Assembly: GCF_030656115.1 (NCBI RefSeq) | Contig: NZ_JAUSOO010000123.1 | Span: forward strand, 1-64,000 | Reading direction: 5' to 3' | DNA from: Hydrogenophaga sp. | GTDB taxonomy: Bacteria; Pseudomonadota; Gammaproteobacteria; Burkholderiales; Burkholderiaceae_C | Length of the DNA stretch: 64,000 bases | Part shown: in pieces, positions 1-9,102 of the stretch | How positions within the stretch are numbered: position 1 is the stretch's first letter | How the letters are laid out: each line of letters starts with the position of its first letter | The notes under the pieces: generated by a model | What the model saw: the letters and a program-made list of their open reading frames with translations, nothing else | The model's database searches: none | Told to the model about the DNA's origin: nothing | Position numbers and translations under genes: made by a program

Positions 1-946
1 CGAGGTGGACGTGAAGATCATGATGAACGTGGGCAACCCCCAGTTGGCGTTCGACTTTTGCCAGATTCCCAATGGCGGCGTGGGTCTGGCGCGCCTGGAA
101 TTCATCATCAACAACAACATCGGCGTGCACCCCAAGGCCATTCTGGACTACCCGAACATCGATGCTGACTTGAAGAAGGCCGTGGAGTCGGTGGCGCGGG
201 GCCATGCTTCGCCGCGCGCTTTTTACGTGGACAAGGTGGCCGAAGGCGTGGCCACCATCGCAGCAGCCTTCTGGCCCAAGCCGGTCATCGTGCGCCTGTC
301 GGACTTCAAGTCCAACGAATACCGCAAGCTGGTGGGCGGCAGCCGCTATGAGCCCGATGAAGAAAACCCGATGCTGGGTTTCCGGGGCGCGGCGCGTTAC
401 ATCAGCGAAGACTTCCGCGAAGCTTTTGCCATGGAGTGCGAAGCTTTGAAGCGGGTGCGCGAAGACATGGGCCTGACCAACGTGCAGGTGATGGTGCCGT
501 TTGTGCGTACCCTGGGCCAGGCGCAGCGCGTGACCGAATTGCTGGCCGAAAAGGGCCTCAAACGCGGTGAAAACGACCTCAAGGTCATCATGATGTGCGA
601 GATCCCGAGCAACGCGGTGCTGGCGCATGAGTTCCTGCAGTTTTTTGACGGCTTCTCCATTGGCTCGAACGACCTGACCCAGCTCACCCTGGGCCTGGAC
701 CGTGATTCGGGCCTGGAGCTTCTGGCCAAGGACTTCGATGAGCGCGACCCTGCTGTCAAGGCGTTGCTCAAGCTCGCCATTGGCGCCTGCAAGGCCCAGG
801 GCAAGTACGTGGGCATCTGCGGCCAGGGCCCCAGTGACCACCCGGACTTCGCCCAGTGGCTGCGCGATGAGGGCATCAGCTCGATCTCGCTGAACCCCGA
901 TTCGGTGGTGGACACCTGGCAGCTGCTGGCTTCGACCGCCAAGTAA
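1..946 (+). CDS. ppsA: Phosphoenolpyruvate synthase, C-terminal part (5' truncated by window edge)
   Basis: PEP synthase (pyruvate, water dikinase) makes phosphoenolpyruvate from pyruvate and ATP in gluconeogenesis. Only the last ~314 residues are present; the reading frame is open into the window edge. The segment is the C-terminal PEP/pyruvate-binding TIM barrel. Visible family motifs are [12 protein letters not shown], the metal-binding MCEIPSN, the [15 protein letters not shown] block and GICGQGPSD, which carries the catalytic cysteine. The frame ends at TAA and is followed 27 bases later by a strong intrinsic terminator, so this is the last gene of its transcript. Pyruvate phosphate dikinase is the main alternative, but these motif variants fit PpsA better. 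Confidence 0.95.
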   Translation, partial: EVDVKIMMNVGNPQLAFDFCQIPNGGVGLARLEFIINNNIGVHPKAILDYPNIDADLKKAVESVARGHASPRAFYVDKVAEGVATIAAAFWPKPVIVRLSDFKSNEYRKLVGGSRYEPDEENPMLGFRGAARYISEDFREAFAMECEALKRVREDMGLTNVQVMVPFVRTLGQAQRVTELLAEKGLKRGENDLKVIMMCEIPSNAVLAHEFLQFFDGFSIGSNDLTQLTLGLDRDSGLELLAKDFDERDPAVKALLKLAIGACKAQGKYVGICGQGPSDHPDFAQWLRDEGISSISLNPDSVVDTWQLLASTAK

Positions 947-973
947 AGCGCCGCTCGTCCGGCAACGGTGCAC

Positions 974-1004
974 AGCGGCAAGGGGCGACCCTTGCCGCTT
1001 TTTT
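974..1004 (+). terminator. Intrinsic terminator of ppsA
   Basis: A perfect 11-bp stem (974-984 with 989-999) has a GCGA tetraloop and runs into a T tract. It lies 27 bases after the ppsA stop and isolates ppsA from the sensor-kinase locus downstream. Confidence 0.95.
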
Positions 1005-1098
1005 GTTGCGCTGCAACGTAAGCCGGGGGTCAGTGCTTGGCGCACAATCGTCTGCAAAGGCGCGTCTGCGGACCGCGCCGTTACAAGAGGAGACGCGC

Positions 1099-1329
1099 AT
1101 GTTTCAAGGACTGGACGCCCAGCGCCTGGTGGCCCTGTTTTTTGCAGGCTGGGCGCTGTTGAACTTTCCCTTGCTGGCCTTGTGGGACCATGATGCCCAG
1201 ATTGGGGGCCTGCCCTTGTTTCCACTGGCCTTGTTTGGCATTTGGGCTTTGCTGATCGCGGCGCTGGCTTGGGTGGTCGAGGGGCCGGCGTCTGCCCCGT
1301 CGTCTTCGCCTCAAGAGCACGCCGAGTGA
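1099..1329 (+). CDS. Small two-helix membrane protein upstream of SLC5 sensor kinase
   Basis: A 76-residue protein with two hydrophobic segments (about residues 8-26 and 38-59), separated by a short loop with WDHDAQIGG, and a polar Ser/Glu-rich tail. The ATG at 1099 was chosen because AAGAGGAGA precedes it at good spacing. The gene ends 19 bases before the transporter/kinase fusion, so the two are probably co-transcribed. Small two-helix partners commonly precede SLC5-type symporters (DUF3311, DUF997 and DUF4212 families); this protein has the same size and topology, and a role as accessory subunit of the sensor's transporter domain is inferred. I do not recognise the exact family. Confidence 0.75.
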   Translation: MFQGLDAQRLVALFFAGWALLNFPLLALWDHDAQIGGLPLFPLALFGIWALLIAALAWVVEGPASAPSSSPQEHAE

Positions 1330-1348
1330 CCCCGCAGGGCTGACCGAC

Positions 1349-4114
1349 ATGCTCTCTGCTCCGCTCGTCATTGGCGTTTCATTTGCCTACCTGCTGCTGC
1401 TGTTTGCGGTGGCGTATTTTGGCGACTGGCGGGCTGCGCAAGGGCGGTCGATCATTGCCAGCCCGTGGGTGTATGCGTTGTCCATGGCGGTGTATTGCAC
1501 GGCCTGGACCTACTTTGGCAGCGTGGGCCGCGCGGCCAATTCCGGGGTGTGGTTTCTGCCCATTTACCTGGGACCCATGCTGGCCATGATCCTGGCCTGG
1601 ATGGTGGTGCGCAAGATGATCCGCATTGCCAAGACCTACCGCATCACCTCCATTGCCGACTTCATTGCCAGCCGCTACGGCAAGAGCCCCACGCTGGCCG
1701 GCCTGGTGACCCTGATCACCGTGGTGGGTATCGTGCCCTACATTGCGCTGCAGCTCAAAGCCATTGCCAGCGGGTACGCGGTCCTTACCTCGCCGCTGGG
1801 GCAGCCGGCTGTGCAAAGTGCCGACTGGTGGAGCGACAGCACGCTGTATGTGGCGTTGGCGCTGGCGGGTTTCACCATGGTGTTTGGAGCTCGCCATCTC
1901 GACAGCACCGAGCGCCACGAGGGCATGGTGGCGGCCATTGCGTTTGAGTCGGTGGTGAAGCTGGTGGCATTTCTGGCGGTGGGCCTGTTTGTGAGCTTTG
2001 GTCTGTTTGCCAGCCCGGCGGCCTTGTTTGAGCAGGCGCACGCGGTCGAGGCTTTGCGCAAGCTGCTGCAGTTTGGGCAGGGGCAGCCGTTTGCCTATGC
2101 CCAGTGGCTGGGTCTGACGCTGCTGGCCATGCTGTCGGTGATTTTTCTGCCGCGGCAGTTTCAGGTGATGGTGGTGGAAAACGTGGACGAGCAACACCTG
2201 CGGCGGGCGGTGTGGGCGTTTCCGCTGTACCTGTTGCTCATCAACCTGTTTGTGCTGCCGATCGCCATCGGTGGGCTGCTGCATTTCGGCCCCGGTGCCA
2301 TGGACCCGGAAACCTTCATTTTGTCGCTGCCGCTGTCGCAGGGGCAAAACGCTTTGGCCTTGTTTGCCTTCGTGGGTGGGTTGTCTGCGGCCACCGGCAT
2401 GGTGATTGTGGAAGCCATCGCGGTGTCCACCATGGTGTGCAACGATTTGGTGATGCCCATTTTGCTGCGCATGCGGCGCTTTGGCGCCCGCGCCAGTGGC
2501 GACCTGACGGGCTTGCTGCTGGCCATTCGCCGCTTGGCCATTTTGGGTATTTTGCTGCTGGGCTACCTCTACTTTCACCTGGCGGGCGAAGCGTATGCAC
2601 TGGTGAGCATCGGCTTGATCAGCTTTGCTGCCGTGGCCCAGTTTGCCCCTGCCGTGTTGGGCGGCATGTACTGGAAGGGCGGCACGCGGCACGGCGCGCT
2701 CACCGGCCTGCTGCTGGGCTTCGCCTTTTGGGTCTACACCCTGATGCTGCCTTCGCTGGCCAAGTCGGGCTGGCTGGCTGCCGACTTTTTGCAGCACGGC
2801 CCCTGGGGCTTCATTTGGCTCAAGCCCGAAGCTTTTCTGGGTCTGGCTGGGCTGGACAACCTGACCCATTCGCTATTTTGGAGTCTGCTGGCCAATGTGG
2901 GCGGCTATGTGGGGGTATCGCTGTGGCGTGCGCCGTCGGCCCGTGAAACCAGCCAAGCCCTGTTGTTTGTGGACGTGTTCAACCGCAAGGCGGGCGTTCG
3001 GCCGGTGTTTTGGCAGGGGCGGGCGAAGGTGTCGGCTTTGCTGCCGCTGGCTGGGCGTTTTTTGGGTGCAGAGCAGGCGCAGCGTCTGTTCTCCGACTAT
3101 GCGCGTCGCCTGGGCGTGGCCGGTATTGAGCACATTCCCGCCGATGCCCGTCTGGTGCAGTTTGTGGAAACCCAGTTGACCGGCGCCATTGGGAGCGCAT
3201 CGGCCCGGGTCATGGTTGCTTCGGTGGTGGAAGAAGAGCCGTTGGACCTGGACGATGTGATGCGCATTCTGGACGAGGCTTCGCAGTTGCGCGCGTACTC
3301 CCATGCGCTGGAAGAGAAGTCGCAGTCGCTGGAGCGGGCCACGACCGAGCTGCGAGAGGCCAACGAAAAACTGAAAAGCCTGGACCGACTGAAGGACGAT
3401 TTCATGTCGTCGGTGACCCACGAATTGCGCACGCCCTTGACTTCGATCAGAGCGCTGTCGGAGTTGATGCGCGACGATGACCACATGGATCTGGCGCAGC
3501 GCCAGCAGTTCTTGGGAATTATTGTGGTGGAAGCCGAGCGGCTGAGTCGGCTGGTCAACCAAGTGCTGGACATGGCCAAATTTGAAGCCGGGCACGCCGA
3601 GTGGCACAACGCCGAGGTGGACATGTGCGAGCTGCTGGAGCAGGCCGCAGCCACCATGGGGGAAACCTGCCGGGAGCGTGGTGTGGCGCTGCAATTGCAG
3701 CGGCCAGAGGTGGTTCAGCCCTTGTGGGCTGACGCCGACCGGATCACCCAGGTGGTGCTGAACCTGCTCTCGAATGCTGCCAAGTACGCGCCGCGCGGCA
3801 CGGGGCTGGTGCAAATGCGTTTGAAGGACAGCACGGACGGTATTGTGGTGGAGGTTCAGGACAACGGTCCCGGCATTGCGCAGGAGCAGCAGGCGATGGT
3901 GTTCGAGAAATTCCGCCAAGTGTCGGGCAACGACCACTACCGCCCGGGCGGTACGGGCCTGGGCTTGCCCATCAGCCGCCAGATCGTGGAGCATTTCGGT
4001 GGCCGTCTGTGGCTGCATTCCAGTCCAGGGCAGGGCGCGGTATTTGGATTTTTTCTGCCACGTCACGGTGCCGATGTCGAACGCACCGCCAGCACCGATC
4101 AACCGCTGATTTGA
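1349..4114 (+). CDS. SLC5 transporter-histidine kinase fusion (CrbS/CbrA-type sensor)
   Basis: A 921-residue inner-membrane sensor. Residues 1 to about 530 form a sodium/solute symporter-like domain with some 13 hydrophobic helices. About 535-640 resemble the STAC linker found between SLC5 domains and kinases. A coiled coil (EEKSQSLERATTELREANEKL) then leads into the HisKA domain, whose phospho-acceptor is His691 in SSVTHELRTPLT. The HATPase domain has the N box (VVLNLLSNAAKYA), G1 (VQDNGPGI) and G2 (GGTGLGLPISRQIVEHFGG). No PAS domain is evident between transporter part and kinase. In Vibrio and Pseudomonas, proteins of this architecture (CrbS, CbrA, MxtR) control acetate or carbon use, and here an acetate-type symporter lies 6 kb downstream. 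That makes an acetate or related carboxylate signal plausible; the ligand is inference. Confidence 0.9.
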   Translation: MLSAPLVIGVSFAYLLLLFAVAYFGDWRAAQGRSIIASPWVYALSMAVYCTAWTYFGSVGRAANSGVWFLPIYLGPMLAMILAWMVVRKMIRIAKTYRITSIADFIASRYGKSPTLAGLVTLITVVGIVPYIALQLKAIASGYAVLTSPLGQPAVQSADWWSDSTLYVALALAGFTMVFGARHLDSTERHEGMVAAIAFESVVKLVAFLAVGLFVSFGLFASPAALFEQAHAVEALRKLLQFGQGQPFAYAQWLGLTLLAMLSVIFLPRQFQVMVVENVDEQHLRRAVWAFPLYLLLINLFVLPIAIGGLLHFGPGAMDPETFILSLPLSQGQNALALFAFVGGLSAATGMVIVEAIAVSTMVCNDLVMPILLRMRRFGARASGDLTGLLLAIRRLAILGILLLGYLYFHLAGEAYALVSIGLISFAAVAQFAPAVLGGMYWKGGTRHGALTGLLLGFAFWVYTLMLPSLAKSGWLAADFLQHGPWGFIWLKPEAFLGLAGLDNLTHSLFWSLLANVGGYVGVSLWRAPSARETSQALLFVDVFNRKAGVRPVFWQGRAKVSALLPLAGRFLGAEQAQRLFSDYARRLGVAGIEHIPADARLVQFVETQLTGAIGSASARVMVASVVEEEPLDLDDVMRILDEASQLRAYSHALEEKSQSLERATTELREANEKLKSLDRLKDDFMSSVTHELRTPLTSIRALSELMRDDDHMDLAQRQQFLGIIVVEAERLSRLVNQVLDMAKFEAGHAEWHNAEVDMCELLEQAAATMGETCRERGVALQLQRPEVVQPLWADADRITQVVLNLLSNAAKYAPRGTGLVQMRLKDSTDGIVVEVQDNGPGIAQEQQAMVFEKFRQVSGNDHYRPGGTGLGLPISRQIVEHFGGRLWLHSSPGQGAVFGFFLPRHGADVERTASTDQPLI

Positions 4115-4161
4115 GTCCGATGGGCTTGATCACACAACACCATAAACAGAGGAGCACAGGT

Positions 4162-4536
4162 ATGAGCCAAAAAATATTGATTGCCGACGACGAACCCAAC
4201 ATCTTGATTTCGCTGGAGTTTCTGATGAAGCGCGAAGGCTATGAGGTGGTTGTGGCGCGCGACGGGCAAGAGGCGCTGGACGCCATTTTGAAAGAACGAC
4301 CCGCGCTGGTGCTGCTGGATGTGATGATGCCGGTCAAGACCGGTTTCGATGTGTGCCACGAGGTGCGAGCCCACGAGGCGGTGCGCGATACGCTCATCAT
4401 CATGCTCACCGCCAAGGGGCGCGACACCGATGTGGCCAAGGGCTTGGCCCTGGGTGCCAATGCCTACATGACCAAGCCATTTTCTACCAAAGAGCTGGTG
4501 CAGAAGGTGCGCGAATTGCTGGGTGCGCCTGTATGA
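4162..4536 (+). CDS. Single-domain response regulator (receiver only)
   Basis: A 124-residue CheY-like receiver with acidic pair Asp9/Asp10, phospho-acceptor Asp53 (VLLDVMMP), Thr83 and Lys105 (MTKPF). There is no DNA-binding or enzymatic output domain. It follows the sensor kinase by 47 bases and overlaps the next gene in an ATGA junction, so sensor, receiver and exonuclease fusion are translationally linked. The CrbR partners of CrbS kinases in gamma-proteobacteria carry a LuxR-type HTH; here that part is missing, so output must come by phosphorelay or protein contact. The ATG at 4162 is preceded by AGAGGAG. Confidence 0.93.
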   Translation: MSQKILIADDEPNILISLEFLMKREGYEVVVARDGQEALDAILKERPALVLLDVMMPVKTGFDVCHEVRAHEAVRDTLIIMLTAKGRDTDVAKGLALGANAYMTKPFSTKELVQKVRELLGAPV

Positions 4537-6734
4537 GCGCCCAACAGAAAACCGACCGGCGCCTGTGGTGGCTGCTCGGTGTGGCGGCCTTGTTGTCGGT
4601 GGTCTGGTTGCTGGTCACTTTGGGCTTGGTGGGTTCCACGCTGGAGCCGGCCGCGCGCACCACCGTGTGGAGCCTGCTCGGCGACCGTTTGGCGCTGATT
4701 TCTCTCACCTGGGGCGCAGGCATGGCGGCCATTGCCTGGGGCCTCAAGCGCTGGTTTGACCATTGGGTGACGCCTTCGGTGCAATTGGCCGAAGAGGCGC
4801 AGGTGTTGCTTCGTACCGATGTGGTGCGCGAACTGCGACCCAAAGGCAATGTGGAAACCCGGGTGTTGGCGGACCTGTTCAACCAGCTGGTGGGCCAGCG
4901 CGAAGCGCTGCGCCGCGAGATGGACAGCAAGGTACAAGCGGCGGCGCAGGGCATTGAGCAGGAAAAAAGCCGCCTGGCCGCGCTCATGTCTGAACTGACG
5001 CAGAGCGTGGTGGTGTGCAACCTGGACGGCCGTGTGCTGCTGTACAACAACCGCGCCCGCATGCAGTTTCGTGCCTTGTCGCAAGCGCCGGGCGTGGCCG
5101 GTGGTGCTGAGCTGATCGGCCTGGGTCGGTCCATTTACAGCGTGTTCGACCGCAAGCTGGTGGCCCATGCGCTGGAAAACATCCAACAGCGCATGCTGCG
5201 TGGGGCCGGGCAGCCGTCGGCGCAGTTTGTCACCACCACCGCAGCCGGGCAGTTGTTGCGGGTACAAATGGCGCCGGTGCGTTCGCCACAGGCCCAAGGG
5301 GCAGAGACCGCAGCCGACCGCATGGAGCTGACCGGCTTTGTGCTGATGCTTGACAACATCACCAGCGACTATGAAGCCGAGTCGGCCAAAGACCAGGTGC
5401 TGCACAGCCTGACCGAGGGCAGCCGTGCAGCCCTGGCCAACATGCAGGCGGCCATTGACATGCTGGACTACCCCGACCTGGAGCCCGCCATGCGCGAGCG
5501 TTTCCTGGGTGTGATCCGCGAGGAAACGCGTTCCCTGAGCCAGCGCATTGGCGCTCTGGAGGCCGGGTCTGCCGACAGCCTGAAAACCCGCTGGCCGTTG
5601 GAAGACATGCTGGGTGCCGACTTGGTGAGCGCTGCGTTGCGCCGCATCGAAACCGTGACCCGTTTACCCGCTTCTTCCATGGATGTGGACGGCGCGCTCT
5701 GGCTCAAGGTGGAGAGCTTTTCGCTGCTGCAGGCGCTGGTCTACCTCTCGGGTCGCCTGGCCGACGAGTTTGATGTGCGCTTTGTGCAACTGCGTTTGGG
5801 GCCTGCCACGGGCAGCCCCGGCAAAGCCCAGTTGGACCTGATCTGGTCGGGTCAGGCCATGAGCACGGAAACGGTGATGAGCTGGGAGATGGACGCCATG
5901 AAGGTGGGCCTTGACACCATGCGCCTGACCGTGCGCGACGTGGTGGAGCGCCACGGTGGCGCCTTTTGGTTTGAGCGTGAGCGTTCTCGCCACCAGGCGT
6001 TTTTCCGTTTCCTGCTGCCGTTGGCCAACCCACAAGAGCAGCTTGCTGCCGCTGCATTCGTCAAGAGCGAAAGCCGACCCGAGTATTACGACTTCGATCT
6101 GTTCAAAACCACCGAGCAGACGCGTACCCTGGACGACCGCCGGCTCAGCGACTTGGTCTACACGGTGTTCGATACCGAAACCACCGGCTTGAACCCATCG
6201 CAGGGCGACGAGATCATCCAGATTGGGGCAGCGCGCGTGGTGAACAACAAGCTGCTGCGCCAGGAGTGCTTTGAACAATTGGTGGACCCGCAGCGCCCGA
6301 TTCCGGCCGCCTCCATTCCCATTCACGGCATTCAGCCCGAGATGGTGGTGGGCCAGCCCACCATCGACCAGGTGTTGCCCGCGTTCCATGCGTTCGCACA
6401 AGACACCGTGCTGGTGGCCCACAACGCCGCGTTCGACATGCGGTTTTTGCAGCTGAAAGAAAAGCTGAGCGGCGTGGCGTTTGATCACCCGGTGCTTGAC
6501 ACCCTGCTGCTGTCAGCGCTGGTTCACCCCAACCAGGATTCCCACCGCCTGGAGGCCATTGCCGAGCGTTTCAACGTCACCATCATCGGCCGCCATACTG
6601 CCATGGGCGATGCCATGGTCACGGCCGAGGTGTTCCTCAAGCTCATTCCCTTGCTGGCTGAGAAAGGCATTCACACGCTGGGCCAAGCGCGTGAGGCGGC
6701 GCAGAAGACGTACTACGCCCGTTTGAAGTATTGA
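4533..6734 (+). CDS. Membrane-anchored PAS/pseudo-kinase fused to DEDDh 3'-5' exonuclease
   Basis: A 733-residue fusion. Two transmembrane helices (about 10-33 and 48-70) are followed by a HAMP-like and coiled-coil stretch, a PAS-like region (about 150-300) and a degenerate DHp/HATPase-like region (about 300-510). In the last, the HELRTP motif is replaced by LTEGSRAALANMQ, and only a G2-like DVVERHGGAFWF remains. The C-terminal 190 residues are a DnaQ-type exonuclease with an intact DEDDh set: Asp547, Glu549, Asp635, His688 and Asp693. The start codon overlaps the stop of the receiver gene. It will often be labelled DNA polymerase III epsilon, but the membrane and signalling part makes a replisome proofreading role unlikely. 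Nuclease activity is expected from the intact residues; substrate and purpose are unknown. Confidence 0.88.
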   Translation: MSAQQKTDRRLWWLLGVAALLSVVWLLVTLGLVGSTLEPAARTTVWSLLGDRLALISLTWGAGMAAIAWGLKRWFDHWVTPSVQLAEEAQVLLRTDVVRELRPKGNVETRVLADLFNQLVGQREALRREMDSKVQAAAQGIEQEKSRLAALMSELTQSVVVCNLDGRVLLYNNRARMQFRALSQAPGVAGGAELIGLGRSIYSVFDRKLVAHALENIQQRMLRGAGQPSAQFVTTTAAGQLLRVQMAPVRSPQAQGAETAADRMELTGFVLMLDNITSDYEAESAKDQVLHSLTEGSRAALANMQAAIDMLDYPDLEPAMRERFLGVIREETRSLSQRIGALEAGSADSLKTRWPLEDMLGADLVSAALRRIETVTRLPASSMDVDGALWLKVESFSLLQALVYLSGRLADEFDVRFVQLRLGPATGSPGKAQLDLIWSGQAMSTETVMSWEMDAMKVGLDTMRLTVRDVVERHGGAFWFERERSRHQAFFRFLLPLANPQEQLAAAAFVKSESRPEYYDFDLFKTTEQTRTLDDRRLSDLVYTVFDTETTGLNPSQGDEIIQIGAARVVNNKLLRQECFEQLVDPQRPIPAASIPIHGIQPEMVVGQPTIDQVLPAFHAFAQDTVLVAHNAAFDMRFLQLKEKLSGVAFDHPVLDTLLLSALVHPNQDSHRLEAIAERFNVTIIGRHTAMGDAMVTAEVFLKLIPLLAEKGIHTLGQAREAAQKTYYARLKY

Positions 6735-6779
6735 CTCCCCACGCCTCGCGCCTATCGGCGCATTACCCCACAGGGGGCG

Positions 6780-8636
6780 TCACATCCTGAAGCGTTGGCC
6801 CAAGACGCTTTGCAGAGCCTGCACCACAGTAAAAGCGTCTTTGAGCTGGGTGCGCTCGAAGTTGGAGATGTCGTCCGGGTTGAGGTAGTTGTCGGGCGCC
6901 TCGCCCTTGGCGATTTGCCGGGCCTGGTGCTGAATGCGGGTGAAGGCCAGAAATTCCAGTGCGTCGCGCAGGTCACGAGCGCTCTGCTCGCTGATGGCGC
7001 CACCGGCGGCTGCGCTCATGAGCCGGTCGTGGGTGTTCACCGATGCGTCACCGCCAGCCAGTGCGTACACGCGGGCCAAGTCAACGATGGGCACCACGCC
7101 GGTGTGTTTCAGGTCGATCTTGCCCTTGTGCTCGCCGCTGCGAATGGTGGAAATGCCTTTGAACATGCCCAGCGGCGGTGTGTGGGTGAGGGCGTTGCCC
7201 ACCATGTACGCCAGAAAAATGCTGTTGCCCTGGGTGCGCTTGAGCACGTCGCTGCGCAAGCCGTCCAGCAGCGAGGTATTGCCGTGAATCGCGCGCATGT
7301 CAAAGAATACGCAGGTCAACATGAGCGACTTGGGGTCGGGCTGGCCGGTCCAGCGCGCAAAGTAGTCGGCCCAGCGCTGGCGCGGCTGGCGCCAGGTGTC
7401 CGTCATGGCCATCATCTCGCCCGGGCAGTAGATGTAGCCGCAGGCGTCGAGCCCAACGCAGCCGTACAGAGCCAAGGCTTTGAAGTAGGCGCCATGCTGC
7501 GCCTCGTCAAAGCTGTCGTCCAGCACCATGCAGTTGTCCTGGTCGGACTTGGCGGTCTGTTCGTTGCGCGCCTGAGAGCCGGCCGCCACCCAGACGTAAT
7601 CGACCGGCGCCGGGCCCAATTGCGCCTCGCCCAGTTGCAGCAGCCGCGTCGTGATGGCATCGGTGATGGCCGTGATGATGTGGCCGGTGCTGTAGGCCGA
7701 CGCTTCGGCCGCCGCCAGGCTCTGCTGCAGGCGCTTGATCTTGGCGCTGGCGCGCTGCAGGCCCTCCACCGTGCTTTGCTTGTAAATGTCTCCAGCCAGG
7801 TACACGGCCGAGGTGCTGTGCTGCTCGGTCAGGTCGGTGGCGGTGATCATGCCCACGATGCGCTGGCCGTCGAGCACCGGCACATGGTGGATGTTGTGGC
7901 GCGCCATCAGCAGCAGCGCGTCAAATGCCGGGTTCTGCACGTCGATGCTCATGGGCGCCAGCGTGGCAATGTCCATGATCGGGCGTGCGCTGTCCATACC
8001 GGCGGCGATCACGCGGTTGCGCAGGTCGCGGTCGGTGACCACGCCAAACAGATGGTCCTGCTCCACGATCAGGACCGAAGACACCCGCTGTTCGCTCATG
8101 AGCTTTGCTGCGTCGCGGATGCTGGTGTGCGGCGGCAAGGTGATCGGGGCGCGCTTGATCAGGGAGCGCACCGGCGTGGTCATGAGGTTGAGGGCCGGAT
8201 CTGTGCTGACGGGCGCACCGCGCGAGCGGCTCGGTGCTGAACCGCTGCCACCGGGCAGCAACAGGCTCAGCGCAGGCAATTCGGCTTGCAGGGTCTCCAC
8301 CAGGGCGCGTTCCATGCTGACCAGCGCGCTGTCGGTCTGGGCCTGGCTCGCTTCAACACCGGCCAGCCCATCGGCCTGCAAACCGAACAGTTCCCCCGGG
8401 TACATCGTGATCACCGGTTGCTGCTGCCCGTCCAGCAGACTGACGCTGCCCGATACCAGCCAGTGCAGCTGTTGCTGCAGCGCGCTGGGTGCACACGCTG
8501 GTGTGCCCGCTGCCACCGGTTTCACCCGAAGCGTGTCTGCCAGCTTCTTCTGGGTGTCGTCGGACAGCAGGCCAAAGATGCGGTGCGCGCGCAGGAGCTC
8601 GGCCAAAGACCGTGTGTCGGAGGCGTTTTTTGTCAT
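6780..8636 (-). CDS. Cyclic-nucleotide-binding-like/CBS/DUF294 nucleotidyltransferase protein
   Basis: A 618-residue soluble protein. An N-terminal cNMP-binding-like domain (about 20-115) is followed by a low-complexity linker and a pair of CBS domains (about 160-285; GVVTDRDLRNR and GMITATDL). A DUF294 nucleotidyltransferase core carries GSQARNEQTAKSDQDN, with the acidic pair of that fold, and a helical C-terminal DUF294 domain ends the protein. Relatives sit beside CrbS-type kinases and ActP-type symporters in several proteobacteria and are assumed to be signal-responsive nucleotidyltransferases. Target and nucleotide are unknown. It converges with the exonuclease-fusion gene, with 45 bases between the stops. 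Confidence 0.88.
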   Translation of the reverse strand: MTKNASDTRSLAELLRAHRIFGLLSDDTQKKLADTLRVKPVAAGTPACAPSALQQQLHWLVSGSVSLLDGQQQPVITMYPGELFGLQADGLAGVEASQAQTDSALVSMERALVETLQAELPALSLLLPGGSGSAPSRSRGAPVSTDPALNLMTTPVRSLIKRAPITLPPHTSIRDAAKLMSEQRVSSVLIVEQDHLFGVVTDRDLRNRVIAAGMDSARPIMDIATLAPMSIDVQNPAFDALLLMARHNIHHVPVLDGQRIVGMITATDLTEQHSTSAVYLAGDIYKQSTVEGLQRASAKIKRLQQSLAAAEASAYSTGHIITAITDAITTRLLQLGEAQLGPAPVDYVWVAAGSQARNEQTAKSDQDNCMVLDDSFDEAQHGAYFKALALYGCVGLDACGYIYCPGEMMAMTDTWRQPRQRWADYFARWTGQPDPKSLMLTCVFFDMRAIHGNTSLLDGLRSDVLKRTQGNSIFLAYMVGNALTHTPPLGMFKGISTIRSGEHKGKIDLKHTGVVPIVDLARVYALAGGDASVNTHDRLMSAAAGGAISEQSARDLRDALEFLAFTRIQHQARQIAKGEAPDNYLNPDDISNFERTQLKDAFTVVQALQSVLGQRFRM

Positions 8637-8701
8637 GGGTCGGTGTGCCTGGTGGATTCAGCAAAACATGCTACACCGCACTGCGGCGGTCGCTGGTGGG
8701 T

Positions 8702-8718
8702 AAACCCTCACAGGGTTT
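8702..8718. promoter_or_regulatory. Perfect palindrome in the intergenic region before the YggT-like gene
   Basis: AAACCCT-CAC-AGGGTTT is a perfect 7-bp inverted repeat with a 3-base centre. It lies between the divergently transcribed DUF294 gene (start 8636) and the small membrane-protein gene (8806). The position suits an operator for either promoter; a small RNA hairpin is the alternative. No convincing pair of promoter hexamers was found around it. Confidence 0.45.
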
Positions 8719-8805
8719 GACCTGCGTCAGAGGGTTGGCGGGTGCGTATGTAAGAACGCGGTAAGGTCCAGATTCAGAATGGCGACACCTTTACCGCAGG
8801 CTTAC

Positions 8806-9102
8806 ATGCTCTTAATGATTTCTGCGCTCAAACTGATCACCGAAATTGCTTTGTTGGCGCTTTTGGGTCAGTGGATTTTGGGCTTGCTGGCTGGCCAGCG
8901 CAAACAACACAATGTGTTCTACCAGGTGCTCGAGATCATCGGGCGGCCCTTTGTGCAACTGACGCGCTGGTTCACCCCGCGCATCGTTCTGGACCGCCAC
9001 CTCCCGCTGGTCGCTTTTTTGATTTTGGGTTTTGTCTGGCTGGCCGCTACAGTGGCCAAAATTTCCCACTGCCTGAAGGTAGGGGTTGCGTTGTGCCAGT
9101 GA
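8806..9102 (+). CDS. YggT-like small membrane protein
   Basis: 98 residues with two hydrophobic helices. The middle (IGRPFVQLTRWFTPR...LPLVAFLIL) resembles half of a YggT-family repeat (loop with P-F-R-W-F-P ahead of a helix). The start at 8806 was preferred because GCAGG lies 5 bases upstream; ATG codons at 8779 and 8815 are in frame and possible. The stop overlaps the GTG start of the following TPR gene, so the two are coupled. Function is unknown; the context is the acetate-symporter locus. Confidence 0.7.
   Translation: MLLMISALKLITEIALLALLGQWILGLLAGQRKQHNVFYQVLEIIGRPFVQLTRWFTPRIVLDRHLPLVAFLILGFVWLAATVAKISHCLKVGVALCQ

Noticed and set aside
4533..6734. Calling this gene dnaQ (polymerase III epsilon)
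   Set aside because: The exonuclease domain is C-terminal to membrane, PAS-like and pseudo-kinase regions, and no clamp-binding tail follows it, unlike DnaQ.
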